The notes under the pieces are model-generated. The model had not been told where the DNA came from and did not search any database. It was given only the letters and a program-made list of their open reading frames with translations. From a virus: 23,206 nt of DNA. The DNA is taken from IMG/VR virus record IMGVR_UViG_3300021356_000177, positions 1 to 23,206 of that record; one strand, 5' to 3'. A program made the position numbers and the translations under genes. Position 1 is the stretch's first letter; each line of letters begins with the position of its first letter. Positions 8,601 through 17,400 of this stretch are shown piece by piece.

Positions 8601-10657
8601 TTGAATGCATAACCTTGATTACCAGCAGTATCAAAATACTGACCACCAATGGTAAGGTCTTCAACAACGGTTCTGTTGTTCATCAAGAAACCATCTTTCT
8701 GCTGAGTAGCAGTGGTGGGCATAATCTTCGTAGCACGAAGACCAGCACCTTTAACTGTCAGTCCCTCTGGAACTGTCAGTGGGAATGTTTCTTCATATAC
8801 ACCAGCTCCGATATTCAGAATATCATTTTCACCAATGTCACTGATATTTGCTAAAGCGTATCCAATTGTTCTCCAGGGTCTTTCTGCTCTGTTTCCTTCA
8901 TTTGCGTCACTTCCATTTTCAGCAACAAAATAAGTGCTACCAGGAGCAAACGACGTGGAGATGTTTGCTTCTTGAGGATTTTGCCAGATTAACTTACCAC
9001 CAGAAATAGTCAGGATGGAGTTAGCGGCACCTACATTGTTGTTGCTGTCATAGATGGCAGTATCAACTCTTACAATCTCACCAGTGACCGTTGTAGCACT
9101 GACAATACCACTTCTGAAGGTAATTGCCGTTCCTACGGTTAACGTGTCTGTAATCGTGGCATAGGTGCCAGTCAGAGACGTTACAATACCAGTTGTAATC
9201 TTGGCATCAAGAGCATCAAGATTTTCTACATCCAGAGTTGGGATTGTAGATACACCAGTTGTGATGAGGTTGGCAATGGTGCCAACACCAGTGATATTGA
9301 TATTTCTACCACTTACCTCATCATATACAACGTCACCAATGACGTTAAGGTTACCAGCAACGTAAACATCATCTTGGAATGTTGCTACACCTACTACTGT
9401 AGAGGCACCAGATACTTGAATGTCAGTGACAATACCAGCAGTAATGTAGGCACTGGTAATCATGCCAACGTTAATGTTGGCAGCAACTAGATCAGCAGTA
9501 TTAGCATCAATCGTAGTAATTGTAGCAGCAGTACCGACAATATCAGTAATGATGCCAGCTGTGATCTTGACATCTTTTGCGTCAAGAACTTCGATATCTA
9601 CTGTATTAATCGTCGCATAAGTACCAACCTGACTGGTTATAATACCAGACGTGATTTTAACATCATTAAGATCAGCAGTTTCAGAATCAAGAGTGGTGAT
9701 TGTACCAAGACCACTATTGAAATTGGCAATAGTACCAACACCACTAATATTGAGATTACGACCTCTTACCTCATCATATACAATATCACCAGTTACATTT
9801 AAATCACCAAGGACATAAACATCGGATTCAAACCTAGCGTCACCAACTACGGTAGATGCACCAGATACTTGAATATCAGTGAAGATGCCAGCTCTAAGTG
9901 TAAGGTCTGTAGCAACAAGATTAGTTACATCAACAGTGGTGATAGTGGCAGCAGTACCAACAATATCGGTAATGATACCAGCAGTGATCTTAGCATTAAC
10001 GATATCACCTTCTGTAGCATCAATCGTCGTGATGGTAGCAGCAGTACCAACAATGTCTGTGATAATGCCAGCGGTGATATTAACATCTCTGGCATCTAGA
10101 GTCTCAATGTCTACAGTCGTGACTGTGGCATAGGTGCCAACCAGAGAGGTTACGAGACCTGCAGCAATATAAGCATTGGGTACACCGACACTTACACCAA
10201 CAGACAGAGAATCATTGATGGTGCCAACACCAGTTATAACGAATTGTCTTGCGGTAAACTCGTCGAAAGACAGGTCACCTGTAATATCTACATTTGCTTC
10301 AAAAACTACATCATCTTTAAATGTCGAAATACCAGAAACCGACAGTCCACTTCCTACTTGGATTCTATCGATTAAAGCGTTCTCGTTTGCAGAGAGAACC
10401 TTTCTGGGTAGCAGAACACCTTCCTGAGTAAGATCATCAGGAAGTCTCTCCATGTAGTACTGACCACCTACAGGATAAGGCAGTGTGCTTACACCAGCAG
10501 CACTACCAATGTAGAGTTTCCTGTAGGTGCCACCAACACCAATATTATTAATATCGTAAACGTATACTAGTTCACCATCTGTCGCACCTGTACCTACTGG
10601 AGGTAAATCAGGTAAACCAACACCAAACGTTCTTTTTAACTGAATCTGACTGGGCAT
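5618..10657 (-). CDS. Large fibre-like virion protein: 30-residue repeats, split beta-helix with LamG lectin insert, tandem C-terminal modules
   Basis: This 1679-residue protein is probably a receptor-binding or tail-fibre component. It sits where T4 has genes 12 and wac, but it does not resemble either. Layout: capping N-terminus (1-110); fibrous repeats (about 160-510) with AGIITDIVGTAATITT units; beta-helix start (about 572-800) with STYFVAENGSDANEGNRAER and YALANISDIGENDILNIGAG; LamG/concanavalin-type lectin domain (about 864-1046) with FGTAALYLDGTNDSI, FTVEFFIRPDE, YHIALARESTSTKLFINGT and KGYIDEFRV; beta-helix resumption (about 1077-1195) ending NGTVSF; connector with GVGTDSPRARLDVVGD (about 1309-1324); two copies of a module ending LYFDNVKKFETT / LYYDNTKTFETT (about 1367-1558); end VPVWTDVFDGGSF. 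No S74-type self-cleaving chaperone is visible. Start and stop each overlap a neighbour by one base. Confidence 0.88.
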   Translation of the reverse strand: MPSQIQLKRTFGVGLPDLPPVGTGATDGELVYVYDINNIGVGGTYRKLYIGSAAGVSTLPYPVGGQYYMERLPDDLTQEGVLLPRKVLSANENALIDRIQVGSGLSVSGISTFKDDVVFEANVDITGDLSFDEFTARQFVITGVGTINDSLSVGVSVGVPNAYIAAGLVTSLVGTYATVTTVDIETLDARDVNITAGIITDIVGTAATITTIDATEGDIVNAKITAGIITDIVGTAATITTVDVTNLVATDLTLRAGIFTDIQVSGASTVVGDARFESDVYVLGDLNVTGDIVYDEVRGRNLNISGVGTIANFNSGLGTITTLDSETADLNDVKITSGIITSQVGTYATINTVDIEVLDAKDVKITAGIITDIVGTAATITTIDANTADLVAANINVGMITSAYITAGIVTDIQVSGASTVVGVATFQDDVYVAGNLNVIGDVVYDEVSGRNINITGVGTIANLITTGVSTIPTLDVENLDALDAKITTGIVTSLTGTYATITDTLTVGTAITFRSGIVSATTVTGEIVRVDTAIYDSNNNVGAANSILTISGGKLIWQNPQEANISTSFAPGSTYFVAENGSDANEGNRAERPWRTIGYALANISDIGENDILNIGAGVYEETFPLTVPEGLTVKGAGLRATKIMPTTATQQKDGFLMNNRTVVEDLTIGGQYFDTAGNQGYAFKYAPGIGITQRSPYVQRVTVLNFGSNTTADDPYGYNSADSPPSSYIAGGGAYIDGSEVTSDSLEAAFLFNECTFIVPNSKGIEMTNGARVEFLNCFSYFAATGIEGTSGTVGLASDGKTRLRATGLTTDVGVGNTVTYFDTDGVTGLATGIVASADATYFRISGKSTGFEVLSNRSAQAVTFNGDAQLSTNFPKFGTAALYLDGTNDSISAETAGGFGFGTNDFTVEFFIRPDEITGKKTIFDLRNGSASDTALNIVSVGASIGVQVGATTAILGNTGLSTGTYYHIALARESTSTKLFINGTQEGSTYSDSNDYGSTKPMVLGAEYDGATGAYKGYIDEFRVEKDVSKYTSNFTAPVEELLGDRDTSILLHFNGAAGVTTTSDDIIVNQDIRITQAGGGIGTATKFTLADFSQFGADMRSVGCAVEYGQKGVVADGDGVTLRFFAVNFNFIGAGGDFSNDPNLAVQANEVTELNNGEVSYVSIDHKGDFRVGEAFFVDQENGTVSFTNQVTSLQALSSLTITDGTNSSVITPTSGQFGNVSISGNSIETLSGDLNINPAGSGEVNVVGNVNIVGILTAQVVQIDAFQRGDTSIALDDSGSNGTIRFNTDAVEGMRLDNNQNLGVGTDSPRARLDVVGDTLVENINASGIATLTQVDSPLGEFDTINISSGFATNFTFSGIATFQDNVYFGDNNVLNFGNSDDLKIFHNGSHSVIRDEGTGVLFIQGDSDVRITDVGGNEVYGQFNKNSSVDLYFDNVKKFETTTHGVTITGGVLVSAASTFQNSVELLDDYKLTFGDDLDLQIYHSSDPAVGSVIQDIGPGNLNIWGDSEVIIGNINGAETKAKFITDGAVELYYDNTKTFETTADGIDVTGHTETDTLQVSGITTAANIEIGSASNNTINSKTGALTLNSEIGSNVAISTHVNIVGFLSATDGIYYDSGDYNGPNGIAFFDGDGLIVSSGATTSGITTSNYLLTTNASGVPVWTDVFDGGSF
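5628..5632 (-). promoter_or_regulatory. Shine-Dalgarno GGAGG of gp13
   Basis: GGAGG on the minus strand lies 9 nt before ATG 5618, within the final codons of the fibre-like gene. It is one of the four clear ribosome sites in the window and sets neck gene translation apart from that of the fibre gene. Confidence 0.65.
5984..6559 (-). repeat. Two tandem copies of a C-terminal fibre module
   Basis: Residues about 1367-1458 and 1466-1558 of the fibre protein align as two copies. Shared points are FQDNVYF / FQNSVEL, LKIFHNGSHSVI / LQIYHSSDPAVGSVI, a Gly-Asp-Ser dipeptide region (IQGDSDVRI / IWGDSEVII), and VDLYFDNVKKFETTTHGVTITG / VELYYDNTKTFETTADGIDVTG. This module is frequent in marine phage fibre proteins and is probably a beta-rich trimer-forming unit; that last point is inference. 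Confidence 0.8.
9190..10165 (-). repeat. In-frame 90-bp (30-residue) coding repeats of the fibre gene
   Basis: Units begin with the pattern A/S-G-I-I/V-T at residues 166, 196, 226, 256, then 337, 367, 397, 407 and 489. Successive units are exactly 30 residues apart except 397 to 407. There the first of the two units is only 10 residues long, equal to loss of 60 bp. Residues about 171-310 and 342-461 also form a larger duplicated block; both contain IQVSGASTVVG and end YDEV.GRN.NI.GVGTIAN. DNA copies stay very similar, for example around 9520-9560, 9945-9985 and 10030-10075. Repeats of this sort are open to slippage or recombination. Confidence 0.85.
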
Positions 10658-10881
10658 TAGTAAACACCTCCATCAACATTTAATTCAGAAGCGGTAGAAG
10701 CGTTAACCCACCTTCCAATCGAACTTTGATACACCAAAATTTGACCGTCTTGTTTATTTGTAATACTTGTGTCGGTTAGAGATTCTAAGGAACCACCTCC
10801 ACCTCCACCACTGCCAGTAGCACCCGTGGTTAAAACCTTAACCGCTGGTTGCTGACCAACACGAACTTTTACCCTTGTCAT
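10657..10881 (-). CDS. Small protein with Gly-rich linker, fibre-associated, function unknown
   Basis: The encoded protein is 74 residues. A basic beta-like N-terminus (MTRVKVRVGQQPAVKVL) is joined by a run of Gly/Ser (about 22-31) to SLESLTDTSITNKQDGQILVYQ and RWVNASTASEL. The LTD...DGQ.LVY...RW pattern is seen in many phage tail fibres as a short collar or attachment repeat, and the final VDGGVY resembles the DGGSF end of the following fibre protein. It could be an adaptor that holds the fibre or a leftover piece of one. It starts with one-base overlap on the 112-residue gene (TAATG), with a strong AGGAGGAG 10 nt upstream, and ends in one-base overlap with the fibre gene, so the two are likely made together. 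Confidence 0.78.
   Translation of the reverse strand: MTRVKVRVGQQPAVKVLTTGATGSGGGGGGSLESLTDTSITNKQDGQILVYQSSIGRWVNASTASELNVDGGVY
10665..10671 (-). promoter_or_regulatory. Strong Shine-Dalgarno GGAGGTG of the fibre-like gene
   Basis: GGAGGTG lies 7 nt before ATG 10657, inside the end of the 74-codon gene. It is the best-spaced ribosome site in the window and suggests high expression of the 1679-residue protein. Confidence 0.7.
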
Positions 10882-11219
10882 TACCTGGTAACTCCTCCTC
10901 TGACAAGAACGGTTCCCTCTACTACTCGTGTTCTGGTCCCACCAGTTTCAATTACCAAATCATAAACATATCTTCCAGGTTTTAATGTCGAAGTCAAAGT
11001 CGATCCCATTGAGACACTGATGACACCACCAGCAGCATCGGTCACGGTTGTTTGGAATGGTGTGCTAGTTGTTGCGAGAAAATGTTTTCTCAAAGCAGCA
11101 CTATGTGCATAACCAGTCAAATCTAAAGCACTGTCAGACGATGCATCTGCCAATGTGAATGATTGGTCAAAAGTTGCACCAACATTTACGCTTAGATTTG
11201 ATATGTATACGGCAGCCAT
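10881..11219 (-). CDS. Small beta-rich virion-type protein, function unknown
   Basis: The encoded protein is 112 residues starting MAAVYISNLSVNVGATFDQSF. Alternating hydrophobic strands, LDLTGYAHSAALRKHF (about 33-48) and LKPGRYVYDLVIE...TRVVEGTVLVRGGVTR at the end suggest a compact Ig-like or BppU-N-like beta-sandwich of the sort used in phage baseplates. That comparison is by pattern only. There are no cysteines or membrane segments. It heads the group 112-74-fibre-gp13-14-15-16, all coupled or 2 nt apart. It follows one of only three sizeable gaps, where a GATAAATA late promoter box sits 24 nt upstream. The Shine-Dalgarno is poor. Probably a minor baseplate or fibre-attachment protein, judged from context. 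Confidence 0.78.
   Translation of the reverse strand: MAAVYISNLSVNVGATFDQSFTLADASSDSALDLTGYAHSAALRKHFLATTSTPFQTTVTDAAGGVISVSMGSTLTSTLKPGRYVYDLVIETGGTRTRVVEGTVLVRGGVTR
10892..10899 (-). promoter_or_regulatory. Shine-Dalgarno AGGAGGAG of the 74-codon gene
   Basis: AGGAGGAG lies 10 nt before ATG 10881, within the C-terminal codons of the preceding gene. It confirms this start and shows that this small gene is strongly translated. Confidence 0.65.
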
Positions 11220-11243
11220 TTAACGAAAAGCACCCTATAGAGG

Positions 11244-11251
11244 TATTTATC
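11244..11251 (-). promoter_or_regulatory. Candidate T4-type late promoter box GATAAATA
   Basis: Minus-strand GATAAATA, one mismatch at the first base from TATAAATA, overlaps the stop codon of the 71-residue gene and lies 24 nt before ATG 11219. It is the only copy of this octamer I found in the window, and it occupies one of the three longer gaps. It would drive the fibre, neck and small terminase genes. Confidence 0.5.
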
Positions 11252-11462
11252 TACCTAATAAGTCATGAACTAATCTTTTCAATTCATTTACTTCTTCGTG
11301 AAGATTAGAGAGTTCTTTTTCCATGTCTCTCTTCTCTTCTTTTTGTTTTTTTAATGTATTTCTTTGACGGACATATTCTAGATATGCCCGTCTATCTGTA
11401 TTGACTATCGCTCCAGTATTTTGGTCACGATAGAGATTTTGATGTCCCTCTACTTTTATCAT
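11247..11462 (-). CDS. Small coiled-coil protein of the tail operon, function unknown
   Basis: The encoded protein is 71 residues. The N-terminal motif MIKVEGHQNLYRDQNTGAIV and the TD..AY..Y segment recur in small proteins of marine cyanomyoviruses as I recall them. The C-terminal half (about 34-69) is a clear coiled coil: hydrophobic residues at Leu51, Leu54, Val58, Leu61, Val65 and Leu68 follow a perfect 3-4 heptad pattern, in a stretch rich in Lys and Glu. The start overlaps the stop of the 2354-residue gene by four bases (ATGA), implying coupled translation. A trimeric or dimeric chaperone or clamp for a large tail protein would fit, but nothing in the sequence proves it. Confidence 0.8.
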   Translation of the reverse strand: MIKVEGHQNLYRDQNTGAIVNTDRRAYLEYVRQRNTLKKQKEEKRDMEKELSNLHEEVNELKRLVHDLLGR

Positions 11463-14400
11463 GCAAGAGCCAGTGTTCTGATATCTCTGAACATTGGAAC
11501 CTTAGATTGATTAGTTGTTGTACATACAATCTTAATTACATATCCAGTGAACTGTTCCAGATTATCAGCAGTGAACTGATATTCTAGATAATCATTAGGT
11601 GTCAAACTTGGTGGGACAATTGCATCTGGATGTCCAGTGTTTGCAGCAATATTTTGAACTTGATCACCGAATCCATCACCGTCAGTATCAATGAGATTCT
11701 CATATCCAGGGAAGAGTTCGTATGTTTGATCAATCTCACTGGAGTCTGCTCTAACCAACTTATACAGAACTCTGAAGTCGGCTTCAGATGGTCTGACAGC
11801 AGTAAGAAGAACTTTCAACGAACTAGCAGGTTGCTGAAGATCAATTCTTTGAGAAATATAAATCGCAGAATGTGGATCTGCATCATCAGAATTGACTCTG
11901 GGATCAGTTGCATAATTCATTCCAGGATTATCAATTCTGCTAGAGAGAAGTTGCAGAGATGCCTGATCAAGATTGATATATGGTGAAACGTAACTATCTG
12001 TCGTTTGAAGTTCTACACCAAATGTGAGAGACTTGCTACGAGGAAGATCAGTTGTTCTAGCGTCTTCATTGACTTTAGAAGCAATCAATCTTGGAGTCTC
12101 AAGTTCGTTGATGGTATTAATACCAACAGATTCAAATCCCTGATCGAGGAATGATACCTCTGTTCCGTTAATACTGGTTCCAGAGACTGTTCTTACTCTT
12201 GCAGAAACACTGGTTCCTTCTCCAGGTGTGACAACATCAAACTGAGGAGCAATGTAGTTAAACTGAATGTTTTGAGTTGCCTCAGCACGGTTTCCACCAA
12301 CGAGTGCATTTGTAGTGAACGAAAGTTGTGGTTCCTGATTGGTGTTGTCATCAGTGTCTCTATTAGATCTATCGATTTGAATGTAGTATCCATCGATAGT
12401 CCTATCAACAGAACCCATGTCATGAGTCTTGTTAATTCTTCTCAAACCAACTCCATTCAATTCATACTTACGAGCTTGATCATTGGTTTGGTGTGCAATA
12501 GTCAGAGTGTTATCAACACCTCTTTGAAGGACACCAACAGTTCCAACACCAATAGAATCATAAGCAATGATTTCTTCATTGAGAACCAGATATCCAGTGT
12601 TTGCAGCACCAACAGCGATTCCTTCATAAGTAAGCAATCCAGATGTATTTCCAAGAGAGATTACGGCATCATCAACACCAAGAGGTGCAGAGAGAACATT
12701 GATTGGTGTATTTGGTTCAATCTTGGAAAGGGTTACCTTATTATTATCAGCATACATTCCATGATTGTAATGATCAACACCGAACCAAGATCCATCATTG
12801 ACATCTCCTGTAGTTACATTTGAAGATGTAACATCAACTGCAAGTAACGTAGTGGATGAAGCACCTTTGATGTTTCCAGAACCATCGTAGTAAGAGAGTG
12901 CGGCACCTACCTGCATATCCTCACCTTGAACATTGGTCAGATATAAGGTGTCAATACCCCAAAGATTATCAATGTTGATAACAGCACCGTCACCGAAACC
13001 ACCCATCTGAGATGTGACAAGTCCTACAGTATCTCCAACAACATATCCAGTACCAGAAGAAGCGACGGAAACTGCAGTTACATTACTGATTCCCATTCCA
13101 ACAGTGACGTTAAGTTGTAGTCCTGTTCCATTGCTATTAATATTAAAGGTATCAACAGTTGCATCGGGTGTTCCATACCCACTGCCACCAGTGAATACTC
13201 CAACTCCATTTGTGGGAGAAAGAGGACCACCCTGTTGCTCAACAAATCCAAAGGTATATCCCTTAGCAGATGTTGTTACTTTTCTTCCAATAGCAAGAGT
13301 TGTAATTCCTGCTTGTCCATTAGCATAAGTTTCAATACCAACAGTAAGTTTTCTTGGATAGGTTTCAATAGGATCTTCACCAAGAATTCTAGTTCCAGCG
13401 TTACTAACATCAAGTTTTGGATTATAGAAGAATGCAGTTCCAGCATTGGCTGTGAAGTTCGCACGATAAAGTTTGAACGTCATGTCTTCATACTGATTAG
13501 CAGTCCAAATAGACCCGTTCTGAGACAAGAACAAGGAACCCATGGAGTATTGTGTTGCGTAGACAACACCAGTTGCAGCAGGTAGATCACTGGCATTAAC
13601 GGTCTTCTGACCCATCTCAGCAACCCACACTTCATACTGATCTGTGTCAGCAAGAAGAACAACGGCAAATTCTCTATTCGGTTCCAGATAAATTGGTGAT
13701 GGGAACTTGATATTTGTCGCAACGCTAGCATCCCTAGACGTTACAATATCACCTGGTTTTACAAGAACCCTAGCAGCTGGTGAGACAAGAGTTGTTGTTG
13801 GTGTGCCAAGTTCCATGGTGCGAAGTTGAACTTCGCAAGGAATATTTCCACCGTCTTTATTGGCAAAGAAGACATCAACAGAAGTGATAAATGCTCCCTC
13901 ATCTTCAACCAAGAAGGATTGTGCCAGTGGATCATAGAAGATTGTCTGTACTCTCTGTCTAACAATGACACGTCCATTCGCAGTGTAGTTTGTAACTGCT
14001 GAGGAAATCAACTTACTACCTGGCAGTGGTTCTGCGTTGGTAGCACTGGTGGTAAGTTTATATTCTTTAGTTCCTGTGGTAATTCTGACCGCAGGTGCTG
14101 GTCTTGCTAATGGATTTCTGAGGAAGAATGTGCCTTGGAGATCACCACCATTATCGGCAATCAACTTAATATCTGACACATTTGCCTGAGCACCACTGCT
14201 AAGACCTCTCAGTCTCGCACCAACTTCAAGTCTTCCAGAGAAAGCACCCTGAGCTTGTGCTGCAAGTGCTACGATATCAACGTTGAGAACTGTAGAAGCA
14301 AGTGAATATTGTGTTGGTAGTGTAGTTGTATTGTCATATGGGTTGATTGTATAAGATACTGTTGGGGTAGCAAAAGCACCAGACTTGTGATCTGGTCTCG

Positions 14401-17400
14401 CAAGTCTGAATCTAATGATGTCAACACCACCGACAGATCCAACAACGGTTTCACCAACTTGGAATACACCTGTTACATCTTCGACTTCAACCAATTTGGG
14501 AACAACATCCACACCACCGTTTCCATCAAGGAATTGATAGTATCTTCCGTATGGTTTATTTCCTACAGAATCAAACGCTACATTTCTAGATCGCATAAAA
14601 CGATCAGCAGTATTTGATACAACTCTTACTCCACCAGAACTGCTTCCTGCTCTGCCTGGGTTTGGAATCCAGGAAACCTGGGCAGCACGCCAGAGATTTC
14701 TAACCCAGAAGTCAGACTTTGGTGTAAGATCAACACTTCCGTTATATAAAACAACGTTGAATGGGTTTACGTTCTCAACCTTAGTAGCATGTGGTTGACT
14801 CAGATACTCAACTTCATCATAGTTGAGTGTAATCATTCGACCAGTCTTAGTGACATTTGGATCTAAGAGATCAAAATCAACACCGAGATCGATCTCATTA
14901 TCTGGAATATTAACATTAGATGAAACGAGAGCATCTAGTGAAATTGCATCCAAGAATGGTTTTAATTCATTATCTTGTGGAAGCATTACCGATCTAGGAT
15001 CGATAAAGTTGGCATTTCTAAAATTATCAACAAAGAAACCAGACTTAAATCTATTAAGTCCCGTGGTATCTTGAACCTGAAGTGATTGAGTCTCCAATTC
15101 CAGAAGATTCAAAGAGGTTACTTCCTCAAGACTTTCAATCCTATCCTCAAGTTTTCCGATATCACGCATAGTGTATCTTCTATTATCTTCCATCGTGATG
15201 GAAACATTATCAAGATTATAAAGATAGGCAGGAAGTTCAAGAGTCGCTAGAAGCATTGCTTCACTGTTCTTATCAGGTGCCTTTGGATTTCTATCAGGAA
15301 CACCTTCTACATATACGAATTTGCCAAGTGTATCGACATACAATCTGTCAATTCTAGGAGCGTAGAACTTGTACCCAATTACAGAACTTTCATTAGCAGA
15401 AAGAATAATTTTGGGTTGATCCGTGAATACTCTTGATTTGAAATCAAATGGTGATGCTGCTGCACTGCTTGGATCGAAGACAGCAACTCTAGGTCTAAAA
15501 TCTAAAGTATCCGAAGCTCTTTGCTGCTGATTTCCGATGAGTGGAATATCCTCAGAAAATCTCTCTGCATCGTAACTATCTACAGTAAAGATATCACCCT
15601 CATCATTAGAAGGCACGGTGTAATGATCATATACAACGAAAAGTCTTCTGGTTGGTTCAGAATAACCATCATTTCTTACCAATCTAGCATAATCATAATA
15701 CTGACTCTTTTGACCTTTATCTAAGGTAAATCTATTGGTAACATCAGTATATCTTCCAGATACAATTGATTGGATTCTTCCAATCACATTTGACTCTTCA
15801 AACAATACATTTTCTTGAGTTGTAAATCTACTCTCGGTGAGATAGACAAATGTGATTTGATTAGCACCTTTTGTCACTACTTTTGCAATGGCACCTGAAC
15901 TTGATCCGATCAAGTTTTCACCAAGGATTACGCTATCATTGATGTCAGGATTTGTGAAGAAGTTGAGAGTGTCTAAGGTTACTCCAGTTTCATCAATTGA
16001 TTGAAAAACAGCAAATACATTGGCAACATCTGGATAGTTTAGGCAGATTTCTTTATCCTGAACTCTCAATCCATAAAAAGTGCTCTTTTCGAGACCGTCA
16101 TTGATGCTGCTGTTTGCATCAGTTCCAGAGTTACTATACTTGGATCTGGTTACCTCAAGAGTTCTTACTCTATTGTAGACCTTCTGTTTATTTTGAACTG
16201 CAGTTTTTCTGACTGTAGCAATGACATTTACGTTAGATTGACTTGCTCTAAGTCCATTAATAGTGACAACATTTGAGGAGATTGATACTTGATCATCACG
16301 GAGTGGTTCAACATCACCATCACTATAAATGACGGAATATCTTTCCTCATCAAATGCTTCAAAAAGAATATCTGTAAGACCAGTGATATCTGTAGCAGAG
16401 AGTGTAAGAACACCTGCGGCATTGGTAGTTTTTCCAGTTGCCTCTACAGTTGCTTTCAGAGTAGAACCAGTAAAATCAACTGTAGCGATGTTTCCATCAT
16501 CTAACTGTGCATACAGGAATCCTTCATCTTCATTTCTGATAGTGGATCTTCCTCTTCTAAACTGCACTGTTGTGGTAGAAGTTGGAAGGGCACCATCAGC
16601 AACGTTGTTAACACTATGAACAGATTCTAAGGTCATTTTCAGACCATCAGCAGTAATAGAATTTACTCTATTAAATGTTGCTGTAGAGAATCCAGGTCTT
16701 TGATATCTAATGATGTCACCAACCTTAAAATTGGTAAAATCATTTCCAGCAGAAGTTGTGATGCCAGCTGGGTTAATATTAATTGTATCAGCAACAGTGA
16801 ATCCATTGGGGACAGTAAAGTCTAAAACTGTGTCTGCCGTAAAATCAGTGGTGTATCCAGATAAAGAACTGCTATCTTGGAAAACCATCTTGACATCACC
16901 AGCACCATAAGACTTAACGTTATTTACGGTTCTGGGTGTTGTAGAGATGCCGTTGATACTAATAGATTCTCCTTGAATAAAACTACCAGCAGTTTGTCTC
17001 AGGAAGACATTGGAGCTACCTGATCCTACAGTTGTGGCATATCCAGTTGCACCACTGCTCAAACCTCTAATGAATGAGGTATCTGGCAATTCACCAGCGC
17101 TTAGAGTATTGTTTAATTGGATTCTGGTATATGTTTGAACGTCATAAAGATAACAATCATAAATTGTTGTCTCTGTTCTGGCAATACTTACCTGAGATTC
17201 TGGTTTTACTGTATATACTCTTGCTTCACCAATCTGAGTTCCATTACTACCACCAGTGTTATCTCTTCTCTCGTCATAAAGTTGAATAGCATCTTTGAAC
17301 TTGGGAATACCATTGACGTTGTTCAACTTGATGAGATTACCCATCTCAAAGTCAACAGCAGAAGATTTGACTTCTTTAGTTGCTCTAGTTTTGTTTACAT

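Noticed and set aside
9400-10165. Regularly spaced DNA repeats that at first look like a CRISPR array.
   Set aside because: The 90-bp step is an exact multiple of three, there are no unique spacers, and the copies encode in-frame protein repeats of a fibre shaft.
5618-10657. Naming the 1679-residue fibre protein gp12 or Wac (fibritin) from its position.
   Set aside because: No short-tail-fibre or fibritin features such as a long coiled coil or foldon were seen. Position alone is not enough.
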